A DNA stretch of 64,000 bases from contig JBNKDE010000003.1 of NCBI GenBank assembly GCA_050288105.1, positions 124,001 to 188,000 of the forward strand, given 5' to 3'. Every line of letters starts with the position of its first letter. Within the stretch, counting starts at the first letter, position 1. Of this stretch, positions 54,001-62,701 are shown one piece after another. The notes beneath the pieces are model-generated. The model did no database searches, had not been told where the DNA came from, and was given only the letters and a program-made list of their open reading frames with translations. Position numbers and translations under genes: made by a program. Origin of the DNA: JACNJF01 sp050288105 (GTDB taxonomy: Bacteria; Pseudomonadota; Gammaproteobacteria; GCA-001735895).

Positions 54001-54154
54001 TCACAGCATCTTTCTGTCCTTTTGCATAAAGGCTTTCTCCATGCACATAAGATCGAACGCTATTTAATATATCTTCTGTTAAAAAAATCTGGGCTAACAA
54101 AATCAGCGCCGTCGCTATAAACAGAAAGACTATGGAGTTAATCTTTTTTTTCAT
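51014..54154 (-). CDS. Hybrid sensor histidine kinase (PAS-PAS-HisKA-HATPase-REC-HPt)
   Basis: A 1046-residue membrane kinase. TM1 is at about 7-25, a periplasmic helical sensor at about 30-195, and TM2 at about 197-216. Then come PAS1 (230-345), PAS2 (355-475), and HisKA with His523 (MSHEIRTPMNG). The ATPase (NLCSNAVKF, DTGIGI, GGTGLGLVISK), a receiver (LLVEDNEINQELV, VLMDCQMPVMDG, about 785-900) and a C-terminal HPt (VAHTLKGVAGNLG) complete the chain. It is a self-contained phosphorelay able to signal to the adjacent HD-GYP regulator. The signal is unknown. Confidence 0.93.
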   Translation of the reverse strand: MKKKINSIVFLFIATALILLAQIFLTEDILNSVRSYVHGESLYAKGQKDAVISLFRYAQSNNADDFLKFEEYIRIPLGDNRARVALEKDPPDLQTAREGLLQGGNKPEDIPGLIRLFLNFKNFPYIREAIQSWAQAEPLIQDLNAAAYQLRSDIGARDTLSVQQTLNHIYQLNIQLEILELNFSQQLGRAARFVKTFLFWGNIALFISLMSLILMKSRRVIREVEKNESELVQQKKRYQTIMGMTADGIHIIDSEGLLIDANDSFLAMLGYKRDAINRLRVSDWEAGVGADKVSALIKELFATRQNLLRRTLHRCKDGRLINVELNLVVFELDDRPVICASSREITQRIKLENQLRKNEGQLQSFLQAIPDLVWMKDENGVYLDCNQRFEEFFGASKEEIVGKTDYDFVSRELADFFRANDKRAMEKREPTKNEEEITYASDGHREYLETIKTPIFDNAGKLIGVLGIGRNITQYQESKQALRQNQQNLTRLVEERTASLKLAIHEAEAGSRAKSEFLANMSHEIRTPMNGIIGMAQLALTTDLSVRSRNYIEKVLSSAMHMLGILNDILDLSKIESGKLDLEYSNFELNQVIKNLMNIIDPKAVEKHIRFNLKLDPDIPPLLCGDELRLGQVLINLCSNAVKFSKERGQIDVSVNLLSNENGNIILKFAVRDTGIGISVAQQDKLFRPFNQADSSTTRKYGGTGLGLVISKRLTELMGGRIWLVSREGEGSTFYFTVKLKAVDPQQSKKVDKNSVEINVQLARQQLAGRKILLVEDNEINQELVEDLLLRQGVSVTTANNGEEALQALAKDSFDAVLMDCQMPVMDGFVATQRIRDELKLSDLPVIALTANVMKSDRESVLAAGMNDHIGKPVDTDQMLVTLARWIPSEAQATQRQDSQAITNDSATFEGILLPGVNIEQGLKTTQQNATLYRKLLLRFRDSQQAFEQEFETALSSDDPSAAARVAHTLKGVAGNLGMTRLQLAALELEQACSAQADNINELKVVVIDQLQSVLSGLQDLCASDKSDIVENKPDTKLPEQDQELH

Positions 54155-54204
54155 AAATGAACTCTCGATTCGCAGGATCTGTGAAGCACAGCTTTTACCA
54201 CCAC

Positions 54205-55623
54205 TTAGTTTTCTACCTGTAAAAACACACTGACCCAGAACAGGCTACCTTCTCCCAGTCTACTTTCAACGCCAATTTCTCCATTAATACTCAGCAATAG
54301 CTGCTTAGTCACGGCCAATCCCAGACCTGCGCCTTCATAATGTCGGTTTGCCTTGTCCTCAACCTGGCTGAAACTTTCGAAGATGAGAGGAATTTTATCA
54401 GCTGCAATCCCTATCCCCTGATCCTGCACTTCAAACCTGACCTGAGTCCCCTGCTTATGCTCTGCGAGCCGAATTGCGGATAACTTAATTTCTCCCTGAT
54501 GAGAAAACTTTATTGCATTATCAATAAGGTGCCAAAGCACCCGGTCTATCACAGGCCAGTTAGCACTCAACCGCTGCGGCAGATCAGGATCAAGATGAAT
54601 ACTGATTCCAATCCCCTTCGCGTCTGCTTTTGTAAGAAATCTGCTACGCAGCTTACCCAGTACTTCCTGCAGGCTACCTGCTTCATTCAAATCATATTTA
54701 ACGGCTTCAAACTGATCGGTCATGTGCAGGATATCATCGGTCATTCTCGAAAGATGTCGCGCGCTATCCAGAATATTCTGCAGGAAACGGGTATTGATTT
54801 CCTGATCTGGGCTACCCAACAGAATTTCCGAAAACCCGATAATTGCGTTAAGAGGGGTACGTAGTTCATGTGTCATATTGGATAGAAATGCACTTTTTGT
54901 GCGATTAGCCACTTCTGCATCGTCCATTGCCAAAATCAACTGAGCATTACTTTTGCGCAATTGTTCAGTTTTTTCCTGCACCCGTTGCTCCAGCTGATCC
55001 TTGTACCTGGCGAGTTGCTGCTCGACCCTGTTCTTTTCAGTGATATCAAAAAAAGTACCTATAATGCCACCTACTTCTCCATTCCCATCCAGAAATACAT
55101 TCTTGCCATAAATAACATCTAGCTCCTGTCCCTGTTTATCCTTCACCTTAAACTCATATTCCTGATGCATTGGATTGTCCATCAGTTCGAGATCTTTCTG
55201 GTGGTATTTCTGAGCATGTTCTCCTGGCCATAGCTCATAAACCGTTTTCTGGTAAATTTGCTCCTGGCTGACGCCCATTATTTCTGTAAAGCGACGATTA
55301 CACCCCAGATACCTACCCTCTCTATCCTTATAGAATACGGCTACCGGTAACGAATCCAGCAATGTACTTAAGAAACTTTCCTTGCGCGCGATAGCAACTT
55401 CATGCTTTAGATTTATCTGTTCAATCTTCATATGGGTGTAGACACTGACTACGCCAGCAATGCAGGTTGTCACCAGGATTGTGATCAGATGTGACTCCCA
55501 CGGACTAAGTTGGTAATTAAAAATGAACTCTTTTACCAACTCATAGCCCGTCATTATTAAAGCGGTTGAAAGCAATACCTTGAAAAGCCATATACCGGAA
55601 ACTGTGGAGAGAAATTTACTCAT
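54205..55623 (-). CDS. PAS-domain sensor histidine kinase
   Basis: A 472-residue kinase with two N-terminal membrane helices (about 12-32 and 44-62), one PAS domain (TLLDSLPVAVFYKDREGRYL, about 86-198), a coiled linker, HisKA with His252 (NMTHELRTPLNAIIG) and HATPase motifs (LIDNAIKFSHQG, DQGIGI, GAGLGLAVTKQ). It has no receiver of its own, so it may phosphorylate the neighbouring HD-GYP receiver. It begins 51 bases upstream of the hybrid kinase start on the same strand. Confidence 0.92.
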   Translation of the reverse strand: MSKFLSTVSGIWLFKVLLSTALIMTGYELVKEFIFNYQLSPWESHLITILVTTCIAGVVSVYTHMKIEQINLKHEVAIARKESFLSTLLDSLPVAVFYKDREGRYLGCNRRFTEIMGVSQEQIYQKTVYELWPGEHAQKYHQKDLELMDNPMHQEYEFKVKDKQGQELDVIYGKNVFLDGNGEVGGIIGTFFDITEKNRVEQQLARYKDQLEQRVQEKTEQLRKSNAQLILAMDDAEVANRTKSAFLSNMTHELRTPLNAIIGFSEILLGSPDQEINTRFLQNILDSARHLSRMTDDILHMTDQFEAVKYDLNEAGSLQEVLGKLRSRFLTKADAKGIGISIHLDPDLPQRLSANWPVIDRVLWHLIDNAIKFSHQGEIKLSAIRLAEHKQGTQVRFEVQDQGIGIAADKIPLIFESFSQVEDKANRHYEGAGLGLAVTKQLLLSINGEIGVESRLGEGSLFWVSVFLQVEN

Positions 55624-55893
55624 CTAAAAACCCCATTAACATTGCCGTTTTCTATATGCGGATTACCTGTGTTGTAGCGCGACTGGCACCAGGCAATCTC
55701 TGACTGAATCTCAAAAAAACAGGTGTACTACAAAGAACGGTAAAAAATGTTTATTAAAATTATAGGTCCATAATTAAGGATATGCGAAATGATTACCGAA
55801 TTAATGCTGCCAGATGAGGTGGGCGTATGATCAATATGCTGTAAGGATGAAAATAGCGGGGGATAGGCAGTTGCAGAGATCTACCGCCCGGTA

Positions 55894-56883
55894 TTATCTC
55901 TCCCAGGCGACAAAAGGTAGAAACTTGTCCCAGCTAAACTGAAGATGATCGGCCAGACCCTTATGAACCAGCCCGGTTTGATCGAGGCGAAACTTTTCAC
56001 CCGGCCTGGATAACTGAACACCCTCTCGATTGGTGATCATACGCAATGTAGAGGAAATGCTACTCGACTCCTCGGGACCTGAGATAACAATCGCTTTTTC
56101 ATTACTTTCGAATTCCAGGATAGAGCCTATAGGCGTAATTCCATTAATCTTGAGAAACAGCCCACCCAGCTCGGGATCCAGTTTTTTCTCGGTTAGCATT
56201 TTCGTGAACTCGCGCGTCGGATTGACAATATCCACACCAAGCCGTTCGTTACCCCGCATAGCAATACCCGCATACACAAAGGGGATACATAATAAGCGTG
56301 CTTCCAGCGAGGTTTCCAGTGACGGGATATTGTGGTGCCGGATCGCATCCAGAGCATCTGCAGCCGTAAGGCCAATCTTCTCTGCCGCCTGCAAACTGGC
56401 GCGCGGGTAAAGCTGGAGGATTTCACTGCGCTGCGCAGTGGTCAGCCTTCGGTTATGACTGTAATCCTGATATTGAGAGTTGAGTAAACCCAGATTATGC
56501 AACATCGCAGCCTGCATCAGGTTGTGCATCTTTTCTATGGAAAATGCTTGCCCGCTGTCAATTTGGTTAAAACGCTGAATCAGCGCTTTTACAGAGGCAG
56601 CAATATACAGAGGCTTCACATAAGAGTAAAAACGCGTATCTGATAGATATAACTCACCCAGTACCTGGTTACTGTTTTCATCACACAGGCCTGCCAGCGT
56701 ATTGCAGATATCGACAAGTTTATCTCGGAGTCCAGGCGTAGGATCGCTGATAATGCTTTTCTGAAGATTCAGAAAACTCAGCATGATCATGACAAGTCGG
56801 GAATGAATTGAATCCGGCGACGAATAATTAATACTCGCTTTATTTGCGCCCTGATTGGGACTGTAGTCTTCTTCGACAATCAC
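55894..56883 (-). CDS. Degenerate HD-GYP-related protein
   Basis: A 329-residue protein. The middle resembles HD-GYP (AAMLHNLGLLNSQYQDYSHN, then RRLTTAQRSEILQLYPRASL, then DAIRHHNIPS), but the HD dyad of HDxGK is now HN, and GYP is absent. Metal binding and phosphodiesterase activity are therefore unlikely. The C-terminal 90 or so residues form a beta-rich domain (GSILEFESNEKAIVISGP). It may be a c-di-GMP receptor or a partner of the active HD-GYP gene in the same cluster. Confidence 0.75.
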   Translation of the reverse strand: MIVEEDYSPNQGANKASINYSSPDSIHSRLVMIMLSFLNLQKSIISDPTPGLRDKLVDICNTLAGLCDENSNQVLGELYLSDTRFYSYVKPLYIAASVKALIQRFNQIDSGQAFSIEKMHNLMQAAMLHNLGLLNSQYQDYSHNRRLTTAQRSEILQLYPRASLQAAEKIGLTAADALDAIRHHNIPSLETSLEARLLCIPFVYAGIAMRGNERLGVDIVNPTREFTKMLTEKKLDPELGGLFLKINGITPIGSILEFESNEKAIVISGPEESSSISSTLRMITNREGVQLSRPGEKFRLDQTGLVHKGLADHLQFSWDKFLPFVAWER

Positions 56884-57133
56884 AGCTTTTTCTCATATGC
56901 CCTGCATTCAGGCCTGTTTTTAATAGATGTCAGTAATACTGCAATCCGCACATCACCTGTACGCTGCATTGCCCAGCGTTAGTGTCATAGAGTGTTCCCG
57001 GCAAGCAAATTAGATTAACAATCATCGTGACTAAAAAGCCTCTGTTCGACATCAGCCACTGTTAATCAATCGTAAATGGAGGAAAAACGAAATCTGTATT
57101 TTTCGTTTTTCATACCCCCATGATTAATTTCGA

Positions 57134-57661
57134 CTATCTAACAGTCAGTACAGAACAACTAGCGCGCTGCGCAACTTTGTGTGAAACACTGCCAGTCACA
57201 AAGCCCTTGAGACGGCTTAGCCCACGGCGACCCATGATAATGATATCCGAGTTATTCTTTTCAGCCACCTTGAGAATCGCATTTGCATAATCGCCCCCAT
57301 GAATCTCCGTACGCACATTTTTCAATCCGGCATCTGAAGCCATGCGGTTTGCAGCTTTGAGGATCAGCTCACCCAGAACAGTAATGACACGCGCCTCCTT
57401 ATCGCCGGTACGTGAAAAACCTTTGTTAGCAAGTGTCACAGCGATCTGGCTGACCTGGTCATCGATATGTGTAGGTCTAAACCCGTGATCCAGATGCTCC
57501 ACCTCAACCATGCGCTCCATTTCCTCGGACGGGTGATCATGGGTTAGCACATGAACAATGGTTAGTTCAGAATGATATTTGAGCGCCATATCTATGGCGA
57601 TATTTAAGGCATTGTTCGCATGGCTGGAACCATCGGTAGCGAGCAAAATTTTCGAGAACAT
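57134..57661 (-). CDS. Universal stress protein (UspA family, ATP-binding type)
   Basis: A 175-residue single-domain Usp. It starts MFSKILLATDGSSHANNALN and ends with the ATP-loop pattern G-2x-G-9x-G-S (MGRRGLSRLKGFVTGSVSHK), so it belongs to the nucleotide-binding class. Cytoplasmic stress-protective role by family. Monocistronic, divergent from the LysE gene. Confidence 0.92.
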   Translation of the reverse strand: MFSKILLATDGSSHANNALNIAIDMALKYHSELTIVHVLTHDHPSEEMERMVEVEHLDHGFRPTHIDDQVSQIAVTLANKGFSRTGDKEARVITVLGELILKAANRMASDAGLKNVRTEIHGGDYANAILKVAEKNNSDIIIMGRRGLSRLKGFVTGSVSHKVAQRASCSVLTVR

Positions 57662-57903
57662 GACAAACTCCTGGTGATTTTAATTAGAGGCTTTTGCGTT
57701 GTTTATTTTATTACCTCGACATCAATAAGCATCGCTTAATCACCGCCTCAGGTCAACCGCCCCCGTCTACTTTGCAGGATCTTTGCGGTACTATTAAACC
57801 GGCAGGCAGCCATTCACGGCGTTTCTGCGCTATGCAGGCGAGCCTCCCGTTTTAAACTAAGGGCTTAATCAGCTATGATCGCTATCGTCAAAAAGGAGAT
57901 TAA

Positions 57904-58527
57904 ATGAACATTGATGCATTATTCGCGCTGGTAGTCGCCACAGCCGTACTGGGACTGGTTCCCGGCCCCGTAGTAGCTGCTCTGGTGGGTCGAGCACTCA
58001 TCGGAGGAGTCAATTCAACTCTTGGTTTTTTAGCGGGTGTCTTTATCGGGGATTTACTGTGGTTACTGGCCGCGGTGTCCGGACTGGGCTATCTGGCTGC
58101 CACCTGGTCGACCCTGTTTATGTTGATCAAATATGCGGGTGCGCTGTACCTGATTTATCTCGGCTACAAAGCCATTACGCATGCCCTGCAACGTCATCAG
58201 GAAATCAGCATACCTAAATCCACCAAAAAAGGCATGGGATTAATGAGCGGCTTGTTTGTGACCCTGGGCAACCCCAAGCTGGTCGCGTTCTACGTGGGCT
58301 TTCTGCCGACCTTTATCGATATGCAGACACTGAGCTTTCAGGACGCGCTAGTCGCCGCAATCCTGGTGCCGTCAACCTTCGCCGTGATGAACTTTGCCTG
58401 GGCCTTAAGCGCATCCAAAGCAAAAAACCTGTTTAAATCCGACACACCCTTACGCATGGTTAATTTTACTTCCGGTGGACTGCTGGTCGGTGCCGGCCTG
58501 TTTATGATGCTAGAGGAAAGGCAGTAA
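57904..58527 (+). CDS. LysE/RhtB-family amino-acid exporter
   Basis: A 207-residue inner-membrane exporter with about six hydrophobic helices. The N-terminal VLGLVPGPVVAALVGRALIG and the internal YLIYLGYKAITHA and TLGNPKLVAFYVGFLP are LysE-family signatures. A strong AAAGGAGAT ribosome-binding site lies just before the ATG. It exports amino acids or related metabolites, with the substrate not predictable here. Divergent from the Usp gene. Confidence 0.88.
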   Translation: MNIDALFALVVATAVLGLVPGPVVAALVGRALIGGVNSTLGFLAGVFIGDLLWLLAAVSGLGYLAATWSTLFMLIKYAGALYLIYLGYKAITHALQRHQEISIPKSTKKGMGLMSGLFVTLGNPKLVAFYVGFLPTFIDMQTLSFQDALVAAILVPSTFAVMNFAWALSASKAKNLFKSDTPLRMVNFTSGGLLVGAGLFMMLEERQ

Positions 58528-58753
58528 GGAGCAGGATTGAAAATACGCACCGGCTCACCGATGCTCAGACACTTCCCGCTAATAGCGGCAGGCCTTTGAT
58601 CAGTACCGATGGGAGAGTCTTGTCATTCTCAAGCCATTAGCGTTTAATGGGTTCCATCTATTGCTACAGATCGAATAGAGAATCACCAATTGATAGTCAG
58701 GAACCTCAGCAGGTCGTTGACTGGATTTTGCAGTGCAATGGGAGGAGACATCT

Positions 58754-60445
58754 ATGTTCAGAATCACTCGCCTCACTTTAACCATGCTTTTCACGATGCT
58801 AATCCTCGCTGGCTGCGGTGGAGGTGGCGCTGGTAACAACCCTGATCCTGCTGCTAGCTATATCGTATTTCTAGCAGATAAAGAGATCGACGATGTTAAT
58901 GAGCTTTATGCGACACTAACTGATAACAGTATTACCCCCATAAACCTCTCGGCCAGTACCGCCCGGATGCAGGTCGCAAGCTACTCACTATCACCCAACG
59001 GGCAATGGGTTGCTTTTAGCGCGCGCTCTGACCAGGACAACAATGGTGTTTTTGACACCGCAGATGGCAGCTTTGATCTGTACTGGTGCAAGGTTGACGG
59101 CTCTGAAGCTGCAGTCAATATCTCCGGCGACCTGCCCGACCACGCCAGCATACTCGCGATAGACTGGTCACCCGATAGTAACAGCCTGGTGTTCAGGTCG
59201 GACATTGACACCGATGATGTCGACGAGCTGTATCTGGTGACTCACAGCAATCCGACACCGCTAAAGATTAATGGTGGAGTGGGTTCGACAGTAGAGATGG
59301 GTGAGGTGATATGGTCGCCTGATAGCCGCTATATTGCACAAATCGTACGTAACCGGAACAATACCTATATTACGGATCGGGTCGCGATCAATGTGTTTGA
59401 CACCACAGTGGGCAGCCCCAATAGTCAGCGTCTCACCGGCGCCACATTAAGCGGTGGCTATTTTTCCGGAAACTCATTTATCGGCGCACATATTAGCAGT
59501 GGTATCAGCTGGTCGCCGGATTCCTCACGTCTGGCCTATATGCTGGACGATAGAAACAACGGCACTCGTACCCATTATCAGGCATTTCCAGACGGAACCA
59601 ATCAACGCGTGACCCAGACACTGACTGGGAATGAAATAGGCGGGTTGTCCTTTTCCTGGTCGGACGATGGTCGTTATCTAGCTTACCAGGTTGCTACATT
59701 AGGACTTGGTACCAATAAGATTGATGTGTTTGATACCACCAGCGATACCGTCCATCGCGTCATTACTGCACCCAACGATGGCGTGTTTCTCGCGCGTACT
59801 GATTTATTGAACTGGCGTCCCAATAGCTATGACATCATGCTCGTGACCTCCACCAGCGCAGGTGGGCCCAGCGAGATGTATGTATTAGCAGCCGATACAA
59901 CATACAGCCAGTTACCAGCGCCGGTATCCGATCCGTCAATCAGTAAAAATTTTAATGCCTACTCCTGGTCACCAGATGGTCGTTATCTAAGCTATATCAT
60001 CACTGACAGCAGTGATCAGAGTCAGCATCTAGTGACCGTGCAACCCGATAATGCCAATCAGCGCGTCACGGTGTCACACGATGCTAGCACCTATTATCAG
60101 TATCCAGCGGCAGAATGGCTATCCTCAAATCGCTTACTCTACAGCTTTGGTGATGGTGTTTATGTCGCGTCGGCGGGTCAGGCGAGTTCGGGGGCTCTAA
60201 TTAGCGGAAATATTGAAACCGATATCGGTTCTATGGGCTTAACCGTCGTTCAGCGAAAAGGCAACCCATTAAATACCGCTGAAAATGAACAACGCGCAGC
60301 ATTCATTGGCTATCGAGCGGGTAGTGATATTCGATCATTATTCAGTGTACTGCTGGATGGGAGTGACCTGCGGGACAATGGCGGCAGTATCATTGATCAG
60401 GGTGACGTGATCAGCTTTGATTTTGCGCGTAATGAAATACTGTAG
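58754..60445 (+). CDS. WD40-like/PD40 beta-propeller lipoprotein
   Basis: A 563-residue lipoprotein (lipobox LILAGC near residue 17, then GGGGAGNNPD). Start at the ATG at 58754, where GGGAGGAG lies just upstream (an ATG at 58733 is in frame but has no such site). The body is a chain of TolB/PD40-type blades, each with a WSPDS or WSPDGRY motif (IDWSPDSNSLVF, IWSPDSRYIAQ, SWSPDSSRLAY, SWSPDGRYLSY). It probably folds as a periplasmic or surface propeller. The ligand is unknown. Confidence 0.87.
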   Translation: MFRITRLTLTMLFTMLILAGCGGGGAGNNPDPAASYIVFLADKEIDDVNELYATLTDNSITPINLSASTARMQVASYSLSPNGQWVAFSARSDQDNNGVFDTADGSFDLYWCKVDGSEAAVNISGDLPDHASILAIDWSPDSNSLVFRSDIDTDDVDELYLVTHSNPTPLKINGGVGSTVEMGEVIWSPDSRYIAQIVRNRNNTYITDRVAINVFDTTVGSPNSQRLTGATLSGGYFSGNSFIGAHISSGISWSPDSSRLAYMLDDRNNGTRTHYQAFPDGTNQRVTQTLTGNEIGGLSFSWSDDGRYLAYQVATLGLGTNKIDVFDTTSDTVHRVITAPNDGVFLARTDLLNWRPNSYDIMLVTSTSAGGPSEMYVLAADTTYSQLPAPVSDPSISKNFNAYSWSPDGRYLSYIITDSSDQSQHLVTVQPDNANQRVTVSHDASTYYQYPAAEWLSSNRLLYSFGDGVYVASAGQASSGALISGNIETDIGSMGLTVVQRKGNPLNTAENEQRAAFIGYRAGSDIRSLFSVLLDGSDLRDNGGSIIDQGDVISFDFARNEIL

Positions 60446-60791
60446 ACTCCCTGACCAGACAGCGGGGCTTTGGTTGTAACGTGCTACGCCACACCGCGTT
60501 CGCACTTTTCACCTAAGCTCAGAATCCTCATCGTTGCCCTGGGTCTGGATCGAAAATCGATCGATGGCAGAGGCTACTGAGTGGTTCTACTGGAATATCC
60601 AATAAATACTGTTAACGCACGCAAATCACATTCTGCTGGATGCGGAAGCCCGCTTAGGCAACAAAATTGATGATATATCACCAATTCTAGTAGCCTGTTA
60701 CCAGCCAGGTCATTTAACGCCTTCACCCTGTCTGTAAGAAAAGCTGGAAAAGCACAAAAAGACATTGTAGAATCGCGCGCCTTCGACACTC
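60446..60791. promoter_or_regulatory. Intergenic stretch with tRNA promoter
   Basis: About 345 bases with no gene. Near its end is a sigma-70-like promoter with TGGAAA at 60745-60750, a 17-base spacer and TAGAAT at 60768-60773, followed by a CGCGCGCC discriminator typical of stringently controlled stable RNA promoters. It drives the two tRNA genes. Confidence 0.6.
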
Positions 60792-60867
60792 GGGTGCTTA
60801 GCTCAGCTGGGAGAGCATCGCCCTTACAAGGCGAGGGTCGCAGGTTCGATCCCTGCAGCACCCACCA
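60792..60867 (+). tRNA. tRNA-Val (anticodon TAC)
   Basis: A 76-nt cloverleaf. The acceptor GGGTGCT pairs with AGCACCC, and CCA is encoded. D-arm GCTCAGCTGGGAGAGC, anticodon loop CCTTACAAG with TAC, and T-arm GCAGGTTCGATCCCTGC are all present. It is separated from tRNA-Asp by 11 bases. Confidence 0.97.
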
Positions 60868-60878
60868 GTTTCAAATTA

Positions 60879-60955
60879 GGAGTGGTAGTTCAGTTGGTTA
60901 GAATACCGGCCTGTCACGCCGGGGGTCGCGGGTTCGAGTCCCGTCCACTCCGCCA
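60879..60955 (+). tRNA. tRNA-Asp (anticodon GTC)
   Basis: A 77-nt cloverleaf. The acceptor GGAGTGG pairs with CCACTCC, followed by GCCA, so CCA is encoded. The anticodon loop CCTGTCACG carries GTC, and the T-arm is CGGGTTCGAGTCCCG. It is transcribed with tRNA-Val and followed by a terminator. Confidence 0.97.
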
Positions 60956-60960
60956 AACGA

Positions 60961-60992
60961 TAAAGCGTCCCAGTCGGGGCGCTTTATTTTTT
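60961..60992 (+). terminator. Rho-independent terminator after the tRNA pair
   Basis: Stem AAAGCGTCCC / GGGGCGCTTT with loop AGTC (one T-G pair), followed by ATTTTTTAT. It lies directly after tRNA-Asp. Confidence 0.9.
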
Positions 60993-61180
60993 ATAATCCA
61001 GACTATTGCCACTCGCTTATTTCTTTTCATTTAATAGAAACAACCCACTAAACAACCCTACTTTTACTCTGGAACATTTGTTTTCCCCTGATTTTCTCAC
61101 CCTGCACTGATTTAGTCCGTAGCAGGTCGCACCTGTGCGCATGTGCAATTGATGCGGTAAACGGTTACAATAGTGCGTCT

Positions 61181-62578
61181 ATGTCAGATACCCCGTCCAA
61201 ACTCCATGGCAAGACTACAAGCCCGCTGGAAGCTGGTTTTCATCAGGTAGTCACTCCTTTCCAGGAATTTATTCATGATCAAAAGACGGCCAGCGTGTTG
61301 CTGCTTTTATCAACCCTTGCTGCACTGATCATTGCTAATTCTCCTCTCGCCCACGCTTACCATAGCCTGATCGAAACTCGCATCGGTTTTGTTTTTGGTA
61401 ACAGTGATTATTCTATGAGCCTGCATCACTGGGTTAACGATGGTTTGATGGCTTTGTTTTTCTTTACCCTTGGGCTGGAAGTCAAACGTGAATTACTGGT
61501 TGGAGAACTGCGTGAGCCTGCACGCGCAATACCGGTTATCGGTTCTGCCATGGGTGGTATGCTGATACCCGCGTTACTTTTTTATGCCATGAATGCAGGC
61601 ACCAGCACTGCACATGGATGGGGGATACCGATGGCAACGGATACCGCGTTTGCCATCGGCATACTCGCGTTATTGGGAAAACGGGTACCTGCTGGACTGA
61701 CGGCATTCTTACTGGCCCTTGCCATTATCGACGATATGGGTGCAGTACTGGTCATTGCACTATCTTATTCATACACAATCGACCTACAGCAGCTCAGCAT
61801 TGCGGCTCTGCTACTTTTCGGGCTGATGGTTTTTAACCTGTTAGGCTCACGCCGACCCATCATCTATTTTGGTGGTGGCTTTCTGGTCTGGTTAGCCATG
61901 TTAAGCTCAGGTATACATGCAACACTGGCCGGAGTCTTACTGGCTGTAGTGGTACCTGCCAGACCTCAGCGTAGTACCGTGGCTTTTGTCAGGAAAAGTC
62001 GTGAATTGATTGATGAGCTGGAGGCAATAGAGGAACAGGAGGATGAAAAAACACCGGTATTGGCAGAGCCTGACAAACACGAAGTGCTGGAAAACCTGCA
62101 ACATACCGCTTCGCAGACCACCACACCGTTACAGCTCTGGGGACGTGCGCTGGAGCATCCGGTAGCACTTTTTGTGCTGCCCCTGTTTGCGCTGGTGAAT
62201 GCCGGTATAACCGTAGAGGTTTCAGCCCTGTCGGCCATGTTTAGTGATCCACTAGCATTGGGTATTGTACTTGGCCTGTTACTGGGCAAGCTGATTGGCA
62301 TTACCCTGCCCACCTTTGTACTGGTTAAACTTAGACTGGGTCGATTACCAGCAGGCGTTCAATCCAGTCATATCATAGGACTGGCATTGCTGGGTGGAAT
62401 GGGATTTACCATGTCCATCTTCATCGCAACACTGGGATTTTCGAGCAATCACGATCATCAGCTGATCGCTAAAGCGGGAATTATTACAGCATCATTACTC
62501 GCTGGTATCCTGGGTTATCTCTGGTTGCGACTGGTAGCACCTGACCATCGAGAAAATGGAAAAAACGGTCACCATTGA
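61181..62578 (+). CDS. nhaA: Na+/H+ antiporter NhaA
   Basis: A 465-residue inner-membrane antiporter that expels Na+ in exchange for H+. The ion-binding residues are present: Asp184-Asp185 in LAIIDDMGAVLV and Asp154 in MATDTAFAIG. N-terminal GLMALFFFTLGLEVKREL and C-terminal LLGGMGFTMSIFIATLGF are typical. It is longer than E. coli NhaA mainly because of an acidic loop of about 55 residues (ELEAIEEQEDEKTPV, around 275-325) between the two halves. The start has no clear ribosome-binding site. Confidence 0.95.
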   Translation: MSDTPSKLHGKTTSPLEAGFHQVVTPFQEFIHDQKTASVLLLLSTLAALIIANSPLAHAYHSLIETRIGFVFGNSDYSMSLHHWVNDGLMALFFFTLGLEVKRELLVGELREPARAIPVIGSAMGGMLIPALLFYAMNAGTSTAHGWGIPMATDTAFAIGILALLGKRVPAGLTAFLLALAIIDDMGAVLVIALSYSYTIDLQQLSIAALLLFGLMVFNLLGSRRPIIYFGGGFLVWLAMLSSGIHATLAGVLLAVVVPARPQRSTVAFVRKSRELIDELEAIEEQEDEKTPVLAEPDKHEVLENLQHTASQTTTPLQLWGRALEHPVALFVLPLFALVNAGITVEVSALSAMFSDPLALGIVLGLLLGKLIGITLPTFVLVKLRLGRLPAGVQSSHIIGLALLGGMGFTMSIFIATLGFSSNHDHQLIAKAGIITASLLAGILGYLWLRLVAPDHRENGKNGHH

Positions 62579-62701
62579 TTATCGGGACATACATAAGTCA
62601 GGCTGCATAGCAACACTGCCCCCTTTAAGCGCAGGCAATGATGCTGAACTATTTTAACTGACACGCTTCATATTGAATTAAAGATTAACTGGGAACACAA
62701 C

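Noticed and set aside
60574..60861. 95-codon minus-strand frame starting MLQGSNLRPSPC
   Set aside because: It is antisense to tRNA-Val. This type of translated tRNA-antisense string is a well-known annotation artefact.
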